From contig JAPXFQ010002822.1 in assembly GCA_028564705.1 (NCBI GenBank), positions 682,001-746,000 of the forward strand: a stretch of 64,000 nucleotides of DNA, read 5' to 3'. The stretch's first letter is position 1. Every line of letters begins with the position of its first letter. Below the pieces are notes generated by a model that was not told where the DNA came from, did no database searches, and saw nothing but the letters and a program-made list of their open reading frames with translations. This stretch comes from Apricaphanius iberus. Lineage: Eukaryota > Chordata > Actinopteri > Cyprinodontiformes > Aphaniidae. The translations under genes were made by a program, and so were the position numbers. Positions 49,575 through 61,022 of the stretch are shown here, one piece after another.

Positions 49575-50210
49575 GGTAAGATAATTTCTCCTGATCAAAG
49601 ATATTAATGAGAGATTTTTTTTTTTTTTGAAGCACAGAAATGGGCAAAAACTAAATGTTACAATTATCATCCATCTGGGACACCACTGACGGCTGCTCTT
49701 GAATAGATACTCGGATTGGTTGGTTGAAAGGAAAAGTGTATATACAATTATACTTAAAATAATAATATAAAAAAATACTTAATTTTTTTTTTAAATTTGG
49801 TTTGTTTGGTCAACAAACTCTATACTCTATACTGTGAATTCAAAATCTTAATTTTTCACATGAAGGATGTGAAACATTTTCTTTCCTTCTTACAGCAAAT
49901 AATAATTAATTTATTTGAACACTAAAAGAAATGTTTGAATAAATGTATCTGTTTTTATCAATTTACAAGAGGTTATTTTTGTGGTTGAATTATTATCGGT
50001 TCCTGTGTTTATAGTTTACATAAATAGTTTTTGTCTGATAAAGTTGAAGTCAAAAGTAACGTGATAACATGTCTGCCAGTTCCTGGAACAGATGCATGAT
50101 TTTCTTAAATCTATATTTTATTGGAATCAGAATTGATTGTAACAAAATTTACTTTAACATGATTTGTTTTTTCATTATGTTTGACGCTGTCATGGTTTCT
50201 CTCTCCAGCC

Positions 50211-50951
50211 ATGGGAGTCTGTTATGGGTCAGCTGTTCTGGTCGGTCTGGCTTTATTGCTGGTAGCTGTCAAATGCGATGTGAGCTGTAAAGGGGTGGAC
50301 GGTCGTCCAGGAGAAGCTGGACCCACTGGAAGGGACGGACAGACTGGGATGAAAGGGCAGAAGGGAGAGCCAGGTAACATCTTCCTGCTTAAAAGCAATT
50401 TAAAGAGAACAAGAAGGTTTTACAACTCTCTGATAAAGTTTGTTTCAAACAAACGAGTTCATGAATCCCTCCATCATTTTGTGCTTTCGGATAGATGGCT
50501 GTCACTGAACCAAACAGTTACAATTTTAGACTATAAGGATTTACTTAAGTTTGAACTGAAAACACATATTAAATATATTCTGCCAACCTATCTGAAATTC
50601 TCTACACAGCGGAGCATTGATTGGCGATGCTGCCTTGCAGCAAGAAATTCTAAGTTATTTGCAGGACATCAAAATGCAAGTGTAGCTTTAGAGACAAACA
50701 GGTGACATCTGTGATTCTGTGTGACAGAAGACAAAAGTGGCAAAGTTCTAGTCGGTCACATGGACCCAAAAACTATAATAATGCTGTGCAAAGTGAAAGT
50801 TCATCTATAAATTCACTGAGGAGGATGAAGATGAAAACTAAACACTGAGTACACACTGTTTTATTGTCTCTTTGAGACTTCTGCTTTTTCCCTTATTGCA
50901 CTGAAAAGAAATCACTTGCTTTCTCAGTATGTTGTTTTAGAGGTTTGTTTA

Positions 50952-50986
<35 letters not shown>

Positions 50987-53900
50987 CTATACATTTTTGT
51001 ATATTTTTTGATTATTCTCACAAGTAAATTTTCTAATTTGGAAGAGTAATTATTTATATTCCCAATTAAAGTCCAGAGATTTTAATCATTTTTGGACTAG
51101 TTGACCTATGAGAGTCAATAAGTTTGTTATTTGGCTGTTCATTTTAACCACACTGACAAAGTATGCTTTAAATATGTTAAAGTCAAAAGTCTTGGCTCTG
51201 TCCTTTAAGTGTTTCTGAATCCTAGCCAAGTGTCCTCTTTTTTCAAAAAAAAATATGGTCAACCTATTTTAGTTAGCAAGCTAAAATAGCTGGCTAAATA
51301 TTAAGTTCGAACTAAACATTTAAAATTTGAATTAATCTTTGGATGATTTTTGTCCTCAGCTGCCAGGGTGGAAGGCCCGGTCGACCCAAGCTTGCTTCTG
51401 AGGCTGAAAGGGGACAGAGGAAACCCCGGGCCACAGGGGCCGATTGGTCCAAAAGGTTTCCGTGGAGATTTGGGAGTACCAGGAATGCCCGGTCAGCCTG
51501 GTCCACCCGGCCCAGAGGGGAAAAACGTCGACTCCGGTAGCAACGCTGAGGATAAACAGTCTGCCCAACAAATCTATATCTGAACTCAGATGGAACTGAA
51601 ACTCTGAAACAGCTGAAACTTTGGCAAAAAACGCAAATTAATTAGAAGGAAATGGCGACTAACTTAAGCTATTTGGTGGTCTATTCATATTGGATGTAAA
51701 GAAAAAAAAATGTAATCCTTCTGGATTTAAAGCTGTAGGAGATAAAATAACAAAACATTAATGAGCTTTGCAGCCCTGTTTTGTTTAAACAATGTGTCCT
51801 TGTGTTTTCAGGACAACTCTTGTCCAGTCAGATGGCTCATGCAGCTTTCTCCGCTATCAGAACGAGCAGAACCTATCCACCTTTCACCCAGGTTTGCTTT
51901 ATTAAATGCTTTTCCAGAAAAGAGTACCATCACTCTATTTTAATGTAATCTTCTTGTAAAAATCCCCCGCTCATGTGTTTAGGTGTCTTTAAGTGCAATT
52001 CAGAAATTTTGTTTAGATTTCCACACGTAACTAAACCTCCAACTTGTTTCCTGTCAGAAAATAACTTTTCAGACTGTCGTCGTCAACATGTATAATGATT
52101 TCGACCATAACACCGGCATCTTCACCTGCAGAATACCTGGTTTTTATTATTTCACCTTCCACTCTGTTTCCAAGGTATCTCTCAACCACTTTTCCTGCCT
52201 TGTTACATCGGAATCGTTTCTAAAAATGTTGAAAACTATATTTAACAGGTGTAATATGCATTCTAATGTCTTCACGTGTTTGTAGGTCAGCATGTGCCTT
52301 GCTTTAGTCAGAGAAGGAGATGAAGAAAAACTAGTTTTCTGTGATACCAACAGCAGGCGCTATGAACAGGTAAGTGTCCAAGTCACAGCGAATAAGTGAC
52401 TTTAGTGGAATTTATATAATAATTTTAGCAACATTTCCTTTTTAGTTCTGGTCTTTATGCAGCCTTCAGTTTCCTCTATATTCATGCCCATGTCCTCTAC
52501 TTAAAAATACAGAAAAAAGTGTGAAAACAACTGAACATTTTTTGCCAAAAAGGGACAATGTCACACATAGAATGCAGAAAAATTACTATTGGTCTTCAGA
52601 TAATTATTGGTTCATACGCAGGATATTATTAAGGCATTTTGACTAGAAAGGAAGTTAAGGGAGAATCTAACAAATACACACTCTAACCGGGGATTTGAAA
52701 AAGCTCTTTGTGGCAAGCCTAGTCTACTTGTAATTCATTGCAATTACTGAGGTCGCGCCACAACAAAGTAAAAAAAATAAATCTACTGTTACCAATCAGT
52801 TCTTAAAATGATAACATATTCAATAGTACTCTTTTTTTAAACTAAAGTTTAATTAAACAATTGCGCTTAAAAAACACACAATTTGTCTCCCGACTTCCTC
52901 CTACATGGACCTGAAATACTCACCCATTTGTGCGTAATGTGCGTATTTCAAATGTTTCAAGCATGATTGCTGCAGAGGTTATCGTCATGAGGTTTTGGAT
53001 TTTTGCCTCAGACTGGTGACCTCTCTCGGAGGTATAAATGTTACTCTGGAGGGTGAATCCATGCCCTGCTGCCACACTAGAGACTGGAATTACCCACCAC
53101 TTCAGCCAAAGTTTTTGAAATTAGGGGCTGTTTGTCCTGCTGTTTTCTGAATCACAAGCTATCACTTCATTGGGGGGGAAATCCTCGAAAATGCCTATAT
53201 TATTCCCAACGCTTTGACACTATGTCAGCTCAGTTAGGGAGATGCACAGAGTATGGTGTGCAGGTCTGAGATGACGCTCTCATGGGAATCTTTTTTTATT
53301 TTTTTATTGATTCATTAACCTGAACTCTGTTTCAAAGTATCTGCTCCACTGCACCAAGTGGTCAGAGGAGTGACTACTAATCTGTAAAAATGACGGACGG
53401 CCTTCAGATTTTTCCGTCACTGTTCTACAAAATATTCAGTTACAATATTCAGTAATGGCCCTGCGCTTGATTAGAATAACCATGCTCACAATGCTTTTCA
53501 AAATGTGACCATGAAGAGGTTATGTGACATACATTAGTGAATGGAAGCAGCTGAAAGTCACATTTTTCTACAAATGATCAGTACCTGTTTAAATTGTGAA
53601 GCTCTGACTAAACTACAGCAAAGTAGCTGTAACATTTGTCTGGGCACACGACTCAAAACGCTCCAAGATGTTCCCATTTGGATCTCCCACAACATGTCAT
53701 GTAGCTCCAAACAGTAACTTCAAGTTAATGGTATAGCCGATGGAAGGGAAAGGAAAAACACTGATGTAGAATCTGCCATTCATTTGGCTCAAACACTGAG
53801 AAAAAAACAAAAAACATCTGCAGCTTAAGGGCAAAACATATTTTTTACATGTATATGCTTCATTTATCGAGATTTACAGTTTTTCTTCTTCTAAAATATG

Positions 53901-54116
53901 ACATGTTTTTTCTTTAGAAACCATTCAGAAAGCAGAGATGTGATGAACTGTGGTGTCTTCCAGGTGCTGTCCGGCGGAGTTGTCTTGGAGCTGACGGCGC
54001 AACAGAAAGTCTGGCTTGAGTCTTACAAAGGCTCAATTTCACAGCAGACAAGCTCAGACAATAATGAAAAACAGATCATCTTCAACGGCTTCCTAATCTT
54101 CTCGAATTCAGAATAA
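50211..54116 (+). CDS. c1qa: Complement C1q subcomponent A chain
   Basis: C1q A, B and C chains form the recognition molecule of the classical complement pathway, secreted into plasma. Coding exons: 50211-50373, 51360-51536, 51812-51891, 52058-52174, 52286-52369, 53964-54116. The total is 774 bases, 257 aa plus stop; human C1QA is 245. A signal peptide covers about residues 1-22, followed by the interchain cysteine in VSCKGVDG. A Gly-X-Y region runs to about residue 112, interrupted near residues 54-70. The gC1q domain opens AFSAIR, contains [15 protein letters not shown] and ends FNGFLIFS. The order of C1q genes and the C-terminal FCDT and [10 protein letters not shown] segments favour the A chain. 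An in-frame alternative acceptor exists at 51375. The stop overlaps AATAAA at 54112-54117. Unlike the mammalian gene, introns interrupt the gC1q region. Confidence 0.93.
50955..50982. repeat. (TA)n microsatellite
   Basis: About 14 TA units in c1qa intron 1. Confidence 0.95.
52960..53420 (+). repeat. Dispersed repeat shared with 45.2 kb
   Basis: GCTGCAGAGGTTATCGTCATG, followed by GGTTTTGGATTTTTGCCT, matches 45195-45245. It lies in the last c1qa intron. Confidence 0.6.
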
Positions 54117-56639
54117 AAATAAACAAGTCCAGCCCTCACTCTGCAGCATTTACCCATGTCTGATTTCGGTTCATGTGTTTGAGGAGAAGCAGCGGCTTCA
54201 CAGGAATATTTGTTGAAATTGCCTTCTCTTCTGGAGCTGAATATTTTATATGTAATGTTTCTGAGTCATTTTTTTTATTTAAACATTGACTGTGAACCTG
54301 AGGTTTATCGTTTAATGAAATAATCAGATGAATTTAACTCTACCAGACGATCATTCATCATTTTAAACCCAGGGATCCTCTTACTCAGGGCCCACTGTAC
54401 ATGATTTAGATGTTGACCTTCATTAAACCTGAACAGAACGACTGAATTACTTCCTCAGCATGCCATTTCTTTAAATCAGCCATGTCAGAGCAGGAAAACA
54501 CCTAAAACATGCAGGACAGTCGTCCCTTCAGGTCCAGGGTCTGTGATGATAGCTTGCTGCTGCATCATCTGTTCATGTTTAAACCTTGGTTTGAAAAATA
54601 CAATAACAAGATGGTTTATGTTTTTTTTTCTAAGATAAAAACATGGATTTTTGCTGTTAGTTTGGACCAATTATTACACGGACTTATGTGTAAAGAATTT
54701 TTTTTCAAGATCTCACTCTGGACTTCAATGCTAGATTTTTTTTTTTACTGAAAAAATTCAAACTATTTTAAGTCAAAGCAAAAACTGATAAAAGTATTGA
54801 GAGATAATAATGTAAGATGAGATAATTTTTTGTATAAATAAATAAAATTCAATAGCTGCAGCCTTAACAGTGGTCTATTTTCTACCTTAGTTATCTGAAC
54901 TCGACTTTTAGTGCCACCAGACCTGGGCTCAGTATTTTTATCACTTCAAACCTGTTAATTTCCTGAGAAGTCTAAACCTGAATATGAGAATTTTCTCTTA
55001 AACTGTAATCCACTTCTGCTTCTACTCTGACTTTTTGAGATCCAAATGAGAAAATGTACTAGATCGCCCTCTAATGGAGGGAATTCAGACTCAGAAAGTC
55101 AAAGGTTTCAGAGCAGCTCCAACGTCCACATGTATCGAACGTACCAAAACCTGCTTGGATAAACGTATTATTTGTATTTATGGTGATTTGCAGGTTGTTA
55201 AATTAGTCATTAACATAGTGTGCAACCTGTGCTACTTAATGTGTTTATTTAGTGTTAAATAAAAACGCTTCAAGATTCACTATAACCTTGTTGTGTTGTT
55301 AACTGTAGACTGGACCAAACCGCGATGAACGAATCCTGCTGGTTTCCTGACATCAAACTGGAAGTGTTTAATTGGGTTTGATGTCATTTCCAGAACCAAG
55401 TTCCAACAAATATTAGCAATACATGATCATGTTAGCTCAGATTACTTTACTGGAAAAAAGAAGTCAGGATAAAGTTTATAAATGTAATTATTAAAGGTAG
55501 AAATTCAACACATTGTACATGCTTGGATCTTTGGTTAGACACATCTTGATGCGGTAACACCCCAGAAGATGTCTGTCTTGGCAACATGCAATTTAATAAA
55601 TGGATTTTGGAACAATTGAATTGGCTAGTTGTTGGGGGTGTCTCCGACACCCCTTGCCAGGTCTTTGGGTTTTTCCTGTCTCTCTTACCACTCTCTGAAG
55701 AGGAAAAGTTATCCCTCTCTCTGATTATCTCCCTGGTCCAGCGCCATAAACCAGTTTTATCTCTCATTCCTGAGTCCATAGCACTCCTGTGCTGTTTCCA
55801 GAAGATCTGTGATCACCAGAACCATGCAAACTTTTAGTGAACAAAGGTGCTATTGTGGAAGTAGTCTGCATAAGATCACAGTTAGTAACAATTTGTGTGC
55901 ACACATGACAACTTTAACTACTAGAGCTACAATGATGGAATTAAGCCTCAGCCTGCATCTAAACAAGAGACCATGAAATAACATGAGGATGATGATTAGG
56001 CCAGTTGCTAAAAATAAATTTAGACCCAACACTAATAACAATGCTATACTTTTTAAAACAGCAGCAACATGCTCTCTTAAAGAAGTTGCATATAGATGTA
56101 AACTATGTCCAAAAGAATGAATTTATGTAACAAACTAAAATAAAAAATAAAAACTGGACCCTGTGATTTTTGAAAGTCAGTTAAAATCATTGGTGTATAG
56201 TGTGCATGACTGAAGAATGTGTGCGAAAGTGTTGCAAAGTTCTCTCAAAATAATCTATTAATGAAAAGGCGGCAGCAAACATTAGGGGAAGAGCAGAGAA
56301 TTGTTAATTAGAGGTCATGCTTTACGTAACTGAAGGTGTCCCAAATCAGTAATCAGTGTTGCAAAGAAACAGTAAAAACCCAACCCAGCCAAAAGGGTCC
56401 TGCAGTGTTCCTGAGCCGGTGGAGTACAGGTTTATGCTCTCTGAGGTTCTGAGGCCCAGTTAGACTGTATCTTCCCATTTCACCATAATGTACAAAAGAA
56501 AGCCTCTGGTGTAAATTCTTGTACCTAGAGCTTTAGTGAGCGAAGAAAAAGCTTTCCTCTGTTAAATGGAAGATAAAGGCTTCAGTGCAAAATGTAGACA
56601 GTAATGTGAACAAATAAATATACACAAAGCTATGTGTTT

Positions 56640-56815
56640 AAGGTGGACATGCTCTGGACTTGGTTGCTCTGGACTGGGAGGAAGCCAGAGTACCAAGAGA
56701 GAACCAACACATGCATGAGGAAAAACATGCAAACTCCATCCAGAAAGATCCCAGGTAGGGATTCATACTCAGGAGCTTCTTGCTGCGAGGTAACCATGCT
56801 AGCATCTGCGCTAAA
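56640..56815 (+). repeat. Ubiquitous teleost repeat, partial copy
   Basis: ACTGGGAGGAAGCCAGAGTAC, then ACATGCAAACTCCATCCAGAA and GGAGCTTCTTGCTGCGAGG. These are the standard words of a very common fish interspersed repeat. Confidence 0.8.
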
Positions 56816-57129
56816 ACACAGATGCATGAGAGAGATATTTGTCTCCTCATTCAAGTTTATAAAAGATGGCCGTCCCTCCATGCCTGGTGCTGTTTTTCTG
56901 TTCATCCTGTAATTTTTGTGCAACGTTTCTGAAGATAAATGAAGGAAATGAAACTAGTCGGGTTTCTGTACATCCCGTTTCTGGAATATTGTGCCATATC
57001 CTCAGATGACCTTTTCCTGTCTTCATCGAGGAGCTCCAGTGTTTCTCAATCCTTTAAAAGCTTCTGTTTTTTCAGCATAAACAAAACTAGACCAAAGTCA
57101 GTCCAAAGCCGACAGAGCTGAACGGAGAA

Positions 57130-57762
57130 CAAGAACCCAAAGACTTTGACAATTTGATGTGCAGAACCCGAATGATGTTAGTCATCTTTTTGACAGATAA
57201 GAAAAATATTGAGAATTAAGCAAACTGATCAAACTGAGAAACATTAGTATCATGGTTTGGGCCTCTTTGCTACCAGCTAAACCAGGAGAAAGTCTTTTAT
57301 TACCAGGTAAAAATAAAAGGTGACAAGAAGGAAACTTGGTCTGTTGTAGAATATTGAAAAAGCTATAAAATGTAACATTGCAGAGTCGCTGGTGTCAAAA
57401 TTCCTCAACTTGATTCAACAGAAGTATTCCTGGGTTAAACTAAAAAGAAACTAACTACTAAAAAGAATTGAAAGACTCTTAGCTGGCTACAAAAAGCGGT
57501 TACCAGCTGTGATACTTGCCAAAGGAGGCAGTACAAGGTTTTAACTCTGCGGGGTGCCCAAAGTTTTGCAGACGCAATTATTTTGTTTTCTGTTATTTTG
57601 AAAGTGTAAATGATGAAAATAAAATCTAAATTTTTTGACACATTATAAGAATATCTCATCTGTAATTCACACCTTTTGGAGACATTTCCATCTTTCTTTC
57701 TTTATGCACATTAATACGAATGTTTACCTGGGGTGCCCCAAACGTTCTGTCCCCACTGAAAC
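57130..57762. mobile_element. mariner-like element, 3' part
   Basis: GCGGTTACCAGCTGTGATACT, AACTCTGCGGGGTGCCCAAAG and a terminal GGGGTGCCCCAAACGTTCTG, ending CCCCACTG at 57762, belong to a Tc1/mariner MITE common in fish. The left terminus is missing. Confidence 0.75.
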
Positions 57763-58129
57763 TTCCTTTTTAATGTAGGCCTGTAGAGCTTGAAGCTGCA
57801 TCGGTAAACCATTTAGCTGATATGTTCCAGACTCACTGGAAAGATGCAATGTTTATTTATATGCCAGATTTACAGCTCATAAATCTTTTTTTTGCTATTG
57901 AATGAACTTCACAATTTAAAGAAGTAGGGACATTGTTATATAAACTAATTCTCATGTGAAGGTTTATTCAGAATTAATCAATTAAATAATAGCAATAATT
58001 ACAATAATAATTAGTTAGGAAATCCTCCAGGAACTGGTACATAACCGAATCAAGAGATCTGTTTAATATGTAAAATTAGAGAAATCTTTATCGGGTGTCG
58101 TGAAAGTCAACAATGAACAACACAAAATA

Positions 58130-58820
58130 TTTATTTACAAATCAAATATTTGGCTAACAAGCTAAATATTTAGTTTATAAGCTAAATATTTTGTTTGGAA
58201 ACTAAATACTTAGCTAAAAATGATTAAGCAAGCTAAACTGGATAGCTAAATATGAAGCTTGGATGTAAATATTTAACTCAGAGCTAGATATTTAGCTAAT
58301 TTTTAATAGCAGAAGTGGACTATAAAATTTGGTTCCCGCTGCTGGTGTATCACTGTTGCTGTAAATCCATCATTAAACGTCTGTATTGACTTTAAATGGC
58401 TAATCCTACATTGGGTTGAAAATAAACATTGATAAAGAGGTGACATTCAGTCTCCTCTTTTATTTTGCTAGTACATTTGCAATCATCAGCAAGTAGATTT
58501 TTGAGTTAGCTATAGCCTACTTAGACAAAGGTATATTTGAAATATTTAGCTCTGAGCTAGCTCAATATTTTGCTAGCTAGTTTAGCTAGCTTAATCTAAA
58601 TGTTGAATTTGTAAACTAAATATTTAGCTTGCTAATTCAAACCATTTAGTCTGAAACTAACATTTATAAATGAATAAATAACAGATGCAAATATAACTTT
58701 AAAACATTAACCTTGATTTTTGCTCTCATATCACGCTAAATAAACCAAATTATTGCTTTTAATTTTTCTCTATGTAATTTTACAAACGGCACTCTAATAT
58801 TTAATAATTTAAATAAGTAA
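58130..58820. repeat. AT-rich GCTAA repeat family, copy 3
   Basis: Many GCTAAATATTTAGCT-type words, then CCCGCTGCTGGTGTATC and AAACCAAATTATTGC, in the same order as the copies near 20.7 and 25.6 kb. Non-coding. Confidence 0.65.
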
Positions 58821-59254
58821 AAAGATAACTCATTGCCAGTTTACTTATTACAGCTGAAAGAGAAAGTATTGTATTGTAATCTGAAAATTTAAAATATAAT
58901 TTAAAATTCTATCGTTTTCAAACTGTCTTTTAAGTAATTAAAAGAAAGGTTTTTTTGGTCTATTCTGGACTTTAGGCTAAAAAGAACAACCTTAGTAGAC
59001 AAGGAAGCGATTGTCTGTTTACTTCTTCTTTCACTCTTTCTTTATGTTCTTGTCTGATTGATGACCTCATTGTACACCAGACGTTCAGCTCAACTCCTCT
59101 ACTCTTAAGCAGTTTTTCCACTTTCATTGGTGTTATTTCTTCAACAGGTATGCTTTACCAGAGGTGGGTAGTATAGGGTGACATCAGCTAAATTTCGGCC
59201 AGTTTTTGGTTAATTGCTTGGGACAATAATACAATACGATTTTTTAAACCGCTT

Positions 59255-59500
59255 AATTCTTAAGGGGTCTCGGGGGGACTGGTGCCTATCTCCAGCTGTC
59301 AACAGGTGAGAGGTGGGGCACACCCTGGACAGATCCCCAGTCCATCACAGGGATAACACAGAGACAGACATGACAAACAACCATGCAAGCACACACACAC
59401 CTAAGGACAATTTAGAGAGACTAATTAACCTGACAGTCATGTTTATGGACTGTTGGAGGAAGCCGGAGTACCCGGAGGGACAAACGTGGGGGTTGCATGG
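59255..59500 (+). repeat. Ubiquitous teleost repeat, longer copy
   Basis: GGGGCACACCCTGGACAGATC, ACAATTTAGAGAGACTAATTA and GAGGAAGCCGGAGTACCCGGA give about 250 bp of the same family as 56.7 kb. Confidence 0.85.
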
Positions 59501-60251
59501 AGGTTGCATCATCTCCCCTCTGGGTAAACTCCATGCATATGCCTTTTCCATATGTTTTTATGATTAATAATGACTGTTTTGGTAGTTTTGTGTTGAAATT
59601 ATGTAATACAATATAATTATTTAGGCCCTAGAGTTCTTGAAACATCAGATGTGTCAACTTTTTTGCATAGGCAGTTTCAGGTAAAATGGGCAAATCAAAC
59701 TGCAAAGGGAAATAATAATTTTCAAAAACACAATTGCTTATACAGCCACATAACATTTAAACTCCATTAAACAAACATATGTGTGGCATTAAAAACAAAC
59801 AAATTTTGGGTGCAAAATCACATATTCAAATGTGCAATTAGAAAAAGTCAATTTTGGCATAGATCAGTGAACTGATGTCAGTGCTGTGTGTGTGCATGTG
59901 GATGTGCATGTGTGCACGTGTACATGCTACCTGCGCGTGTCTGTGTCGGTCGGTGAGTGTGTGTATGTGTGGCAGAGATGTCCAAACCTTTTGCTACAAG
60001 GGCCAAAATCATCAAGTCGAAAGTGCCCATGGGCCACAAAAATACAATATATTTTTTTGTGAAAATATATTTTTTTACCTGCTTAGCAGTAAATTAAACC
60101 TGTAATATTTGAATGAAATAAAGTAATAATTCTTGTAGAAAAGGGAATTTTAAAGGATTGTAGAACACATGGCTTTTAAGGTTTGCCTTTTTAAAAGAAA
60201 TCATTACATTTTCAAATATTTCAGGGGGGCTAATTTTAAAGCAAAAATCTG

Positions 60252-60322
<71 letters not shown>
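60252..60322. repeat. (CTAT)n microsatellite
   Basis: About 17 uninterrupted CTAT units, upstream of c1qc. Confidence 0.97.
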
Positions 60323-60323
<1 letters not shown>

Positions 60324-61022
60324 GTTAAAAAAACAAGCTTGTGTAGAAACAGGAGGTCCACTTTAATAAACTGCAGGTCTGTGTCTCATGCATGTTTGTT
60401 AAAACATTTTTTCTTCATAAATAATTAAAAAAAACAATAAATGATGAATTTTTATTATTACTTGTGTACAAGTTTTGGCCACTCTGCACTGAACTGCATG
60501 TGCACCAAACTGCATCTAAATCTGAAGTTTCATTCTGGACCTTCAGCTTCATTTGTGTGTGAAGTTTCTGGGTTTGCTGTTTTTCTCTCTGTACCCTCCC
60601 AGAAATACAGAACTGTCAGATCAGAAATCTTTTCTCACAAGACTTTATGCTAACTTCCTCGTCCGGCTGCTGCAAGGCTCGAAGCTTCTCTTCAATTTGC
60701 TTTTTACATCCCCAGGTAATCTAATAAATTCATGGTACATGTTTTTTGGGGTATTTTTTTGTTGGTGCCGGAAGGGGTTAGTTTTATCGGTTTCTACTTT
60801 ATGTTATAAAATCTTAAATTGCTGACTTAAATATTAAGTCCATTCTTATTTTTCCCTCCTTCTCTGTCCTGTCATTCCTCAATATCTCTTGTATTTTTTG
60901 TCTACATTAATATGATTTTCTTTTCTTTTATTCAAGTTTGTCTTCTTGGTTTTACTCTTCTTGTTTGTACATATTTAATCCTCGTTTTATTTTTCTCGTT
61001 TCCTCTTTTCCTCGTCAGCCTC

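Larger units (their letters stand above)
54117..61022. other. Intergenic region c1qa-c1qc
   Basis: This is a repeat-rich spacer between tandem C1q genes. It holds two copies of the ubiquitous teleost repeat, the right half of a mariner-like element, the AT-rich GCTAA family and a (CTAT)n array. A donor CCCCAG/GTAATC at 60715 could end a c1qc 5' non-coding exon. Open frames near 55.5 kb look accidental. Confidence 0.6.

Noticed and set aside
50181..50705. 174-codon frame reading through c1qa exon 1
   Set aside because: The part after GEP continues into the intron past a good donor (CCAG/GTAACA). The extra residues have no collagen pattern.
55447..55837. Overlapping frames of 83-110 codons on both strands
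   Set aside because: No motif or splice context. Frames on both strands of one stretch suggest chance or an old repeat.
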